Shown here piece after piece: positions 8,834-18,800 of a DNA stretch of 64,000 nucleotides; positions within the stretch are counted from its first letter, which is position 1; the number at the start of each line of letters is the position of its first letter. A program made the position numbers and the translations under genes. Location: assembly GCA_033852165.1 (NCBI GenBank), contig JAWSUZ010000022.1:1-64000 (forward strand), in the 5' to 3' direction. This DNA comes from Agarilytica sp033852165 (GTDB lineage: Bacteria > Pseudomonadota > Gammaproteobacteria > Pseudomonadales > Cellvibrionaceae). The notes beneath the pieces were generated by a model. The model did not search any database. It had not been told where the DNA came from and worked only from the letters and a program-made list of their open reading frames with translations.

Positions 8834-8983
8834 AGCGGGGTCCACTCATCATTAATTGTTGGTTCAGAGTTATCGGCTCGATAGTCTGAATAGGCTGCTA
8901 CGTATACTATGGCGAAAGAACCTTAACGATTTCTTAAGGTTCAGGAATTAAATACGTTTGGTGTAACGGAGGGGGAGGGAAAA

Positions 8984-9532
8984 GTGACAAATAATAAATG
9001 GCATAAATTATTTCAATTAGGCGCCGAAGGCTTTGAGCATGTGGACGGCTCTTTGATGGAGCACCTAAACGGAACCCGTGCTCTTCTTCGAGAATGGTCG
9101 GCTTCGGATGTCTTGCAGAATGCCGGCTTGTATCATGCGGCGTACGGAACGGCGGGTTTTGACGAGTGTTTAGCCTCAGTTCAGCAGCGTGGTGAAATCG
9201 CCAGGATTATAGGCGAGGAGGCGGAGGAACTCGTTTATCAATATTGTGCTTGTGACCGAGATGACTTCTTTTCTAAAATTGGTGTAAAAAATAACCCTGA
9301 ATTTTTGAATCGATTTACGGGGCAGCAGTATTACCTTTCTGATAAATTGTTAAAGCAGTTTTGCGAATTAACGGCGGCGAATGAAACGGAGATTGCGATG
9401 GATAATGCTGAGTTTATGCAACAATATGGTGAAGAACTTCGAGAGCTGTTTCAAAATATGAAGCCCTATCTAAGCCGTTCTTCATGGACTAAAGTCGTTG
9501 ATGTTTTTGATTGTGTTGAGGCAAAATTCTAG
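8984..9532 (+). CDS. DUF6817 family protein
   Basis: A 182-residue protein starting at GTG behind a strong ribosome site (GGAGGGGGAGGG). The pattern DGSLMEHLNGTRALLREW, AGLYHAAYGTAGF, GEEAEELVYQYC and CDRDDF matches the DUF6817 family as I remember it. That family looks like a helical HD-type fold (H..G...H..YG). Its function is unknown. A small WYL-like gene follows 66 bp later. Confidence 0.6.
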   Translation: MTNNKWHKLFQLGAEGFEHVDGSLMEHLNGTRALLREWSASDVLQNAGLYHAAYGTAGFDECLASVQQRGEIARIIGEEAEELVYQYCACDRDDFFSKIGVKNNPEFLNRFTGQQYYLSDKLLKQFCELTAANETEIAMDNAEFMQQYGEELRELFQNMKPYLSRSSWTKVVDVFDCVEAKF

Positions 9533-9598
9533 GTGTTTGATTGTGTTTTCTAGATGGTTTTAAAATCCATATTTATGATTGACTAAGGACGTTTTAAT

Positions 9599-9811
9599 AT
9601 GAGTATTGAATTAAAAAAGCTAACGAAAATTTTATATACAAATTACCGGGGCGAAACCGGCCATAGGGATATTATTCCTGAAAAAATATGGTTTGGCTCA
9701 ACCGAGTGGCATAAGGATGAACAGTGGCTGTTGGATGCGCACGATATTGAAAAAGACGCCTTAAGGAATTTTGCGATGAAGGATATATTGGAATGGGGGG
9801 AGAAGGCGTAG
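9599..9811 (+). CDS. Small WYL-like protein
   Basis: A 70-residue protein resembling the ligand-sensing core of WYL domains: ILYTNYRGE, then HRDIIPEKIWFG, EQWLLDAHD, and the closing RNFAMKDI strand. WYL domains normally sit behind a winged helix and bind nucleotides or single-stranded nucleic acid. Here the domain stands alone. TAAGGACG precedes the ATG. Function unknown. Confidence 0.6.
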   Translation: MSIELKKLTKILYTNYRGETGHRDIIPEKIWFGSTEWHKDEQWLLDAHDIEKDALRNFAMKDILEWGEKA

Positions 9812-10073
9812 TCATTACGCTGCGGGCTGCAACATAAAGCCCCTTTCTAAAAACTCCTTGAGCACCAATGTATGAGGTGCGGATATTTAGTGAGTACTAT
9901 GCCATACGAATATAGGCGCAGAGAGTCTACATTAATGTATGTTTGAAAACATTCGAGAAAGGAAATCTGGGTTTTAGTTGGCAATTTTTTGGCGCCTATT
10001 ATCGCTTGTTAATCACCGATAGTGGTAACGGTAACATCTCTACTTTTATTTTTTCCATAAACAGGGATCAATT

Positions 10074-11204
10074 TTAATCATCACCCAAAAGACGCGTTAG
10101 GCTTTTTGTCACTTCGGCTAAATGGAGATCCACATTTGCCATATGGGCGCATGAATTTTCAAGGTTAGCTATCGAATTGTCGATTTTACCCAGTAGCATT
10201 TCTTCTTGTTCCTCATTTAAATCAAGGGAAAAGCAGCTATCTCTCACATCGAGCCGTAGTTCGTTGGTCGTTTGCGTTATTTCTTCGGTGAGGGCCGCCA
10301 TTTCGGTATTGATCAAACCGATGGTGTCTTGAGTGCATTTGATCGCTTCATTAACACCGCCTTGTCGTTCATGAACTAGTTTAAGTTCTGTATCCAGGCT
10401 TTTTATTCTGGTTTCAATGGCGTTGATGACGATGCCAAGTGTATCTTTTAATTCGCCGTAGCGCGTTTTATCATTGATCGGCATATTGGTGACAAGTAAG
10501 GAAACCGAATGATGGTTAACGATCATTTTTTCGCCCATATCCACAAAACGTTTTTTGTCTGAGCACATGGCGAGTACGTGTTCTTCGGGCGAGTCCGGTT
10601 CGCAGCCAACGATTTGGGGGCCTAGAAAGGTTTTAAAAAGCAGGCTGCATTGAATATCAAAGTTTGCCACTGTGCTGACGACGAGTTCGCCCAGAGAATG
10701 GTAATCGCTGGATAGGGCCGATTCTTCGACGAACTCAAGAATAGAGCCGAGTTCACTCCCTAGCTTCATCGCATTCATTGCGACTTGCACGGATTCGTTG
10801 GTTTGTGTCTTTAATCGTGTCTGGATGGCGTGCACCTGAACACTGAGCTGAATTTTTGTGAGTAGCTCCTCGACCTGGAATGGCTTGGATAAAAACTCGC
10901 TGCAACCGCTTTGGTAGCCCTCCATTCTGTCGTACATATCATCGGCTTCTGTAAGGATGATTATCGCGCAGGGGGTTTCCATCATTTTGGCTTTGAGCTG
11001 TTTGCATAGCTCGTAGCCGTCCATATCCGGTAGTTTGCGCTCCATTAGTATGATACTGGGTTGTTTGTAAGCAGCCAGTTCTAAGCCTTGTCCTGCGGTA
11101 GTAGCCAGCAGTACTTCCATATGGTCCAGAAGCATGCCTTCCATAATCTCCAGGTGGACTGGATCGGGGTCGATAATCAGCGCTAGTTGGTTTTGAGATG
11201 TCAT
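10074..11204 (-). CDS. Pseudo-receiver protein with a conserved sensory/coiled-coil region
   Basis: A 376-residue protein. Residues 1-125 form a CheY-like receiver (IIDPDP acidic pocket, PDMDGYEL, ILTEADD, SKPFQVEELL with the conserved Lys). The phosphorylatable Asp is replaced by Glu55 (ILMERKLPDMDG), which often mimics the phosphorylated state. Residues about 145-285 form a domain also present in the proteins encoded at 28409-29533 and 26847-28403. It contains SELGSILEFV, GCEPDS, KRFVDMG and VTNMP. A helical C-terminus of about 90 residues follows. An array of 7-bp repeats lies about 70 bp upstream of the start. Likely a constitutive or allosteric signalling module. Confidence 0.8.
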   Translation of the reverse strand: MTSQNQLALIIDPDPVHLEIMEGMLLDHMEVLLATTAGQGLELAAYKQPSIILMERKLPDMDGYELCKQLKAKMMETPCAIIILTEADDMYDRMEGYQSGCSEFLSKPFQVEELLTKIQLSVQVHAIQTRLKTQTNESVQVAMNAMKLGSELGSILEFVEESALSSDYHSLGELVVSTVANFDIQCSLLFKTFLGPQIVGCEPDSPEEHVLAMCSDKKRFVDMGEKMIVNHHSVSLLVTNMPINDKTRYGELKDTLGIVINAIETRIKSLDTELKLVHERQGGVNEAIKCTQDTIGLINTEMAALTEEITQTTNELRLDVRDSCFSLDLNEEQEEMLLGKIDNSIANLENSCAHMANVDLHLAEVTKSLTRLLGDD

Positions 11205-11272
11205 GCTTGGGCGTGTCTAGGTTCTATTGAAGGCTGTTTTATAAGTATAGCCACTATGCTAGTTTTGAGAGC

Positions 11273-11384
11273 GATACGGGGTACGGGATATGGGGTACGG
11301 GAGATGGGAGATGGGAGATGGGAGATGGGAGATGGGAGATGGGAGATGGGAGATGGGAGATGGGAGATGGGAGATGGGATATGG
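11273..11384. repeat. Tandem heptamer array (GAGATGG)n
   Basis: Sixteen consecutive 7-bp units. Four variable units (GATACGG, GGTACGG, GATATGG, GGTACGG) come first, then eleven perfect GAGATGG units (11301-11377) and a final GATATGG. It lies in the promoter region of the minus-strand pseudo-receiver gene (start 11204). A short relative, GGGAGAC repeated 2.5 times, occurs near 50011. Confidence 0.95.
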
Positions 11385-11563
11385 GTGGACTTCAAGGAAG
11401 GCAGGCTTATGTGTATAGTGTCGGCCTTGTTTTGATGCCGGTCCGTTGTGTGGCGAGACTAATGTATAGTCAACTTACTTCGTTGTCTTGATTGCTGCCA
11501 CAGTTGAATGACTGATAAGGCCTGAATCACAATTATCACACTTCACAAATTGGGTTGTTACTA

Positions 11564-12250
11564 ATGTTAAGTTCGTTCTGCCAGGAAGAGTCTGGAATAT
11601 TATCATTTAGCCGCGAGCAGGGCAGTCGCTTTGCAAAAACCCTTGCGGATGACTTTAATCCATTACACGACACTGATGCAAAACGCTTTTGTGTTCCCGG
11701 CGATTTACTTTTTTCTATCGTATTAAAAAAATACGGTATTAGTAAAAAAATGAGCTTTTCTTTTTTGGGGATGGTGACGGAAAAAACGCGTTTGATTTTA
11801 CCCGAAGCCTCGGAAGAGCTTGTGATCACTGATGGAGTGAAATCGTATTTGTCGGTAAAACGCACCGGCGAGGTAACGCAGTGTCAGGCGCTGATTGATA
11901 ACCTGATCAAAAGCTACGTTGCATTTTCTGGTACGACTTTTCCGCATGTTATCGTACCGTTAATGGCTGAGCAGAATGCCATGATCAACCCCGCAAGACC
12001 GATGGTCATGTATCAATCCATGTCTATCGACCTAGACCGCTTGGATTTAACCGCTCCAAAGTTAGTGTTTACTCAGCCGAAATTTGAGTACGAAGGAAAG
12101 CGTGGCAATATCACCTTACCTTTTGACTTGATTGAAAAAAATGAAGTGGTTGGGCGCGGTGAAAAACATATGGTGGTTTCGGGAATCAAGCCGTATGACG
12201 AGACGGCAATTACAGAGCTTGTAGCGGAATATAACAGTCGTAAGTTGTAA
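11564..12250 (+). CDS. DUF3581 family protein
   Basis: A 228-residue protein typical of DUF3581, known from Alteromonadales, Oceanospirillales and relatives. The characteristic block ISFSREQ-type (LSFSREQGSRF), KTLADDFNPLHD, DAKRFCVPGDLLF is present. The DFNPLHD motif also occurs in hotdog-fold MaoC-like dehydratases, so a hotdog fold is plausible. The ATG at 11564 is preferred over a TTG at 11555. Function unknown; cytoplasmic. Confidence 0.8.
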   Translation: MLSSFCQEESGILSFSREQGSRFAKTLADDFNPLHDTDAKRFCVPGDLLFSIVLKKYGISKKMSFSFLGMVTEKTRLILPEASEELVITDGVKSYLSVKRTGEVTQCQALIDNLIKSYVAFSGTTFPHVIVPLMAEQNAMINPARPMVMYQSMSIDLDRLDLTAPKLVFTQPKFEYEGKRGNITLPFDLIEKNEVVGRGEKHMVVSGIKPYDETAITELVAEYNSRKL

Positions 12251-12842
12251 GAAGAGATTCTTCTTTTTGGGGTGCTAGCGTTAATAGCATTAAAAACCTT
12301 GATTACCGAAAGCCCCATAACAATATTCTGTACTGAATAAATTAAATCTTGTTTCTCTTGTTGGCCTTAATAGTGGGCAAACTGCAATTGTTTCGTGCCC
12401 TCAGCCGTAATAGCCCAGTAGTGATATTTGTCTTTTAGCCGTATTTCCCTGTCTGCAGATTATTCGTTACAACATTGAAAATGCATTCCATCTAGGGATA
12501 TTCTGAATAATGCCGAATTGAGCGTTTTGTCTTTTTAATACGCCGTATTTTATGAGTTCGTATTCGCGATTTATTTCCGGACTTAGCCTTTCGTTTTTGT
12601 TGAAAACAGTCGTATATGAAAATTGAGCCACTTAATTCCTGTGTGACGTTCTAAATCGTTGCCTCTATTCTATTCATACGTTAATCTTCGTTCACCAAGA
12701 ATCGGAAGCGTTCCTGTAGTTACGGATAACACCTTTCTTAAATATTAATTTCTACATTCAACACCTTAATCGCTGTACAAAAACCGCTGTATTTCTGGAT
12801 GGATGCCGTTCAACCGGCTATGTCTTTAACTGAGGGATATCT
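12251..12842. other. Intergenic region with a short gene remnant
   Basis: About 590 bp upstream of the giant gene. On the minus strand, 12382-12450 reads REIRLKDKYHYWAITAEG and then KQLQFAHY before a stop. This looks like the C-terminal tail of a lost protein gene. The rest is AT-rich and presumably carries the promoter of the repeat protein; I see no clear sigma-70 pair. Confidence 0.4.
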
Positions 12843-15800
12843 ATGAAGACGACTATATTCTCTGCATTATCACGCCTTACCTTACGCTTTTCCTTACTCC
12901 TTATTGTAACCTGCATTGTTAACCCTTCTGCCTACGCACAATTATTGGACTCCGATAGTGACGGAATGCCGGACGAGTGGGAGATGGCTTTTGGCCTTAA
13001 TTCTTCCGATGCTGCAGATGCGGCCACAGACCTTGATGCCGACGGTTTAAACAACCTAGAAGAATATGAGGCAGGCACAAATCCAACGAATGGGGATAGC
13101 GACTTCGATCAATTTCTTGATGGTGTCGATATTGCCCCCGCAAACCCCAATATAGCCGAAGATTCCGATGCGGATGGTTTGCCGGATAGCTGGGAAGTGG
13201 TTAACGGCCTAGATCCGTTATTTCCCGATGATGCGGGTTATTTACTTCATGATGGCGATGGTTTGACGGTCTTGGAGGAATATTTAGCCGGTACGGATTT
13301 CCAAGATGATGACAGTGATAATGACGGAGTGCTTGATGGTGAAGACGTCTATCCCTTACAAAGCGCATATCAATACGACAGTGACTCAGACGGCTTGCCG
13401 GATATCTTCGAGTTGCAATTTTTCTTTTTAGATCCTCTCTACGCTGCAGATGCCGCAGATGATTTTGATTTGGACGGATTGACGAATTTACAAGAGTTTA
13501 CTCGTGGTTTAAACCTTGAAAATCAGGATTCAGATTTAGACGGAGTACCAGACGGGGAAGATGTTGAACCCCTAAACCCTCGCTATCGTTTTGACAGTGA
13601 TAACGATGGTCTGCCCGACGCTTGGGAAATTGAAAATGGTTTAGATGAGAATACCGCAGACCGCTGGTTGGATTTAGATGGTGATTACGCTACTAATTTA
13701 CAAGAATATCTTCAAGGAACGTTAGCGAATACCCCGGATACCGATAATGACAATATGCAAGATGGTTTTGATCGTTACCCCTTAGATCCTCGTTATACCT
13801 GGGACAGTGATCGTGATGGTATGCCTGATAACTGGGAATCGGAATACGGTTTAAACCCTTCTGATATCTTAGATGGCCGTGCAGATAGTGATGGTGACCA
13901 GGTCACTAATTACCAAGAATTTATTCTGGGTACCTCTCCTTTAAATCCAGACTCTGATTACGATCTGGTTCCAGACAATGAGGATTTATTTCCTACAGAC
14001 CGCACAAAAGCACTGGATTCAGACAATGACGGTTTATATGACGCGTGGGAAGTCATTAACGGTTTAGACCCTTTCTTTCCTGGTGATGCATTAGAACTTT
14101 CTCATGATGGTGATTCGCTTAATGTTTTAGCCGAGTACCTTGCCGGAACTAATTTTCGTGATGAAGATACCGATGGCGACGGCGTTTTAGATGGTGTAGA
14201 CCTTTACCCCCTAGATTCGGCTTATCAGCTCGATAGCGACAATGACGGTTTACCCGATGCCTTCGAAAATCGTTACGATTTCCTCGATCCTTCCTGGCCC
14301 TACGATACGCATCAAAATTTTGATATGGATGGCCTCAGTAATCTTGAAGAGTTTCAGCAAGGCCTAGACCCCAGTAATCCCGATTCTGACTTTGACGGTG
14401 TTTTTGACGGCGAAGATGTTGAGCCTGGAAATGCACGATACGCTTTAGATGATGATGGTGACGGGCTTCCCGATATGTGGGAGAGGGAGAATGGTACAAA
14501 TGATTTTTCTGCAGATGGTTGGTTGGATCAAGATGGTGATGGATTAACCAACGCAGAGGAGTACAGAATTGGTACCCTTGCTAATAACCCTGATACGGAT
14601 AACGACGGTTGGTCCGATGGCTATGACTATTTTCCTTTAGATTCTCGGTATTGGATGGATCAAGATCGGGATGGCATGCCATATCTGTGGGAAAACCAAC
14701 ATGGCTTATCAGATTCCGATACTTATGACGGAGGCCTGGATAGTGATGTCGACCAGCTGATCAATTCTCAAGAATTTCTTCGAGGCACTTCGCCTAATGA
14801 GCCCGATAGCGATTTTGATGGCGTTATTGATGGTTTAGATTTATACCCTACCGATAGAACGCGTGCGCTCGATACCGATCAAGATGGATTACCGGATGCC
14901 TGGGAGGTTATCAATGGTTTCGATCCGTTTAACCCCAATGACGCAATGGATACTTCTCATGACAACGATACGCTTAATGTGCTGGAAGAGTATCTGGCCG
15001 GAACTAATTTCCGGGATGAGGATAGCGATAATGATGGCGTACTCGATGGTCTCGACGATTATTCATTAAACCCGAATTACCAAGATAATACTGATACCGA
15101 CAAAGATGGAATGCCCGACGAATTTGAATTGGAAATAGACGGTCTTTCTATCGTAGATGGGTTTGATGCCTATTGGGATTTTGATGGGGATAATCTGAGT
15201 AATATCGAAGAATACCAATTGGGCACCGACATTTGGAATAGAGATTCAGATTTTGATGGGTGGCCTGATGATGAAGATGTTGAGCCTACAAATCCAAAAT
15301 ATGGATTGGATAGCGATAACGATGGCTTACCTGATAAATGGGAAATTGAAAACGGGACGAATATATATCGGTTTGACGCTAGTCTTGATGATGACGGAGA
15401 TTTGTTCACGAATATTCAAGAGTATCGTGCTGGTACGTTTGCTAATGATCCCGATAGTGACCGTGATGGTTATTATGATGGGGATGACCATTTTCCATTA
15501 GATCCTCAATATGGAAAAGATTCTGATCGCGACGGGATGCCTGATCAATGGGAATTTGATCATGGCTTATCTGCTTACGATACCTACGATGGCAGTTATG
15601 ATGGAGATGGCGACCAACTTAGTAATTCACAAGAATATTTACTAGGCACTTCGCCATACGAGCCGGATTCCGATTTTGATGGGGTGATTGATGGCTTGGA
15701 TTTATATCCTGCGGATCGTACACGTGCGCTTGATTCTGACGAAGATGGACTGCCGGATGGATGGGAAGTGATTAATGGTTTTGATCCTTTTTATTCCTTG

Positions 15801-18800
15801 GATGCAACTGAATACCATCATGATTCTGACACTTTAAACGTATTGCAAGAATATCTAGCCGGTACGGATTGGCGGAATGGAGATACGGATGGCGATGGGG
15901 TATTTGATGGCGAAGATGATTACCCTCTAAACCCATCGTTAAGCGATGACACCGATGCCGATAAAGATGGGATACCAGATGAGTTTGAAGCCCAGTTTGG
16001 TTTTCTTTATGTCGGCTGGTCTGGCGATGTGTATGAGGATTATGACGGCGACGGACTGACTAATCTCCAAGAGTATCAGTTAGGCACGGACCTTATTAAT
16101 CCGGATACGGATGCGGACGGTAGCCTTGATGGGGAAGATCCCGAGCCGAAAGATCCGCGTTACGCGTATGACAGTGACGAGGATGGTTTGCCTGATGCCT
16201 GGGAGCGGGCAAATGGAACCTATGTTGATTCACCTGATTCCCGGTTTGATGATGATGGCGATTCTCTAACAAATTTAGAAGAATACCGGATGGGTACTTT
16301 ACCCAACAATCCTGATTCTGATTTTGATGGTGTCCCTGATGGCATAGATCACTTCCCGCGTGATGCACGTTACAGCGTTGACGGAGATCGCGATGGCATA
16401 CCGCGTCAATGGGAGGAGCAATATGGAACATCCGACGAGGATACATACGACGGAGCCAGAGACGACGACAACGACAACCTTATTAATTCTCAAGAGTTTA
16501 TACGCGGTACTTCACCTTGGTTAGACGACACTGATTTTGATGGCGTACTCGATGGGAATGATTTGTACCCATTAGACCGAACGCGGGCACTGGATTCAGA
16601 TCAAGATGGTTTGCCGGACAGCTGGGAAATTATCAATGGCCTAGATCCATTTTATGCCGGTGATGCGACCGAATATCACCACGATAATGATTCCCTTAAT
16701 GTTTTAGAGGAATACCTTGCGGGAACAGATTTCCGAGACGAAGACAGTGACCATGACGGTGTTCCGGATGATGCAGATTCCTTTCCTTTATCGGCAGCTT
16801 ATCAGTCGGATTTTGACGGCGATGGAATGCCAGATTTATTTGAGTCTCAGATTGGTGGCCTAGATCCAAGTTGGTCAGGCGATGCGTATTTAGATTTCGA
16901 TGATGATGGTCTTACTAATCTAGAAGAATTCGAGCTGGGTACTCATATTCACAACCCTGATTCAGATTTCGATGGTGTGAGAGATGGCGACGATATAGAA
17001 CCGACGAACAGTCAATATCGCGATGATTTTGACGGTGATGGTCTTCCCGATGCGTGGGAAGACGCAAACTCTCATGATCGATATCAGTTTGATTCGGGGC
17101 GAGATGACGACGGTGATTTATTTACCAGTATTCAAGAGTATAAAGCGGGCACATCAATTTGGTTGGCCGATAGTGATGGTGATGGTGCTATCGATAGCTT
17201 AGACCACTTCCCTCTCGATTCGCGTTATACCGTTGATGGTGATCGAGATGGCATGCCTTATGAGTGGGAAGCTCGATACTTTTGGGACGAATATTCCGAT
17301 AACGATATCTTCAATGGTGGAATGGACCCTGATAATGATCAGCTAAACAACGCACAGGAATTTATTCTGGGAACTTCACCTAACTTACCCGATTCTGATT
17401 TTGATGGTGTGATAGATAGTTTGGATGCATTCCCTATGAATGCAATGTATCAGCAGGATAGCGATTTTGATGGAATGCCCGATGCTTATGAAGAGCGGTA
17501 TTATTTTCTGGACCCGTACTTCCGTGACGATGCTGCCAATGATTATGATTTGGACAGACTAAGCAATCTCGAAGAATTTGAGAGAGGGGCTGATCCACGT
17601 AATCCTAATTCAGATGGTGACATTCTTTATGATGGTGACGATTTCGATCCTACCGATCCTCGTTATATGTTTGATAGTGATAATGATGGCCTTCCAGATT
17701 CGTGGGAAATTAGAAATGGTACGCAAGTTAATTGGCCTGATGCTGATGAAGATTTTGACGGAGATTATTTAACAAATATTCGGGAATATCGATTAGGTAC
17801 ATCTGCAGCTGAGCGTGACAGCGATCAAGATGGTGTGGATGATTCCTTTGACCATTTTCCGCTAAATCCGCTTTATTCGCGTGATGCTGATCGAGATGGA
17901 ATACCTGATGAATGGGAACAGCAGTATGGGCTTTCCGATAATTTTATTATGGATGGCGGTTTCGATAACGATAACGATTTACTGATTAATGCCTTAGAGT
18001 TTTTGCGCGGCACATCGCCTTTATTACCTGATACAGATTTTGACGGCGTTATGGATGCCGAAGACTTGTATCCGCTTGACCCTACGCGTGCGTTAGATAC
18101 TGATCACGACGGTTTGCCTGATTCATGGGAAGTGAAGAATGGACTTGATCCATACTTTCGAAATGATGCGAATGAACTTGATCACGACTATGACCAGCTT
18201 ACGGTACGCGAAGAGTATATTTTAGGAACCGACTTCCGCAAGGCGGATACCGATGGTGATGGGCTACGGGATGGTGAAGATGCATTTCCACTAGACCCAG
18301 CATATCAATTCGATAGCGACTTTGATGGAATGCCTGATGCTTATGAAATTCGTTATGGTTTAATCCCTAATGACATTTTTAGATCGGATGCATATGATGA
18401 TCTTGATAACGATGGATTGACGAACCTACAAGAATTTGAACTCGGCACTCTTATCAATGTTTCTGATTCTGATCTCGATGGATCTATGGATGTCTATGAT
18501 CCAGAACCGTTAAGTGCCCAGTATATTCTTGACTCTGATTATGACGGACTTCCGGACCGATGGGAGAATGAGTACGGTACGGATATGTCTAGGGCTGACA
18601 GCGGGATGGATTTAGACGGCGATTTACTGAGTAATCTTCGTGAATATCAGGCGGGTACATTGCCGAATAATCCGGACAGTGATGGTGATGGTGTTCTCGA
18701 TGGACCGGATCTTTTCCCTCTTAATCCTCGTTATAGTATGGATAATGATCGAGACGGAATGCCTCAAGAATGGGAAGCTCGTTATGGTCTTCGGGACGAC

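Noticed and set aside
11273..11384. CRISPR-like array
   Set aside because: Unit is 7 bp without spacers; it is a simple tandem repeat.
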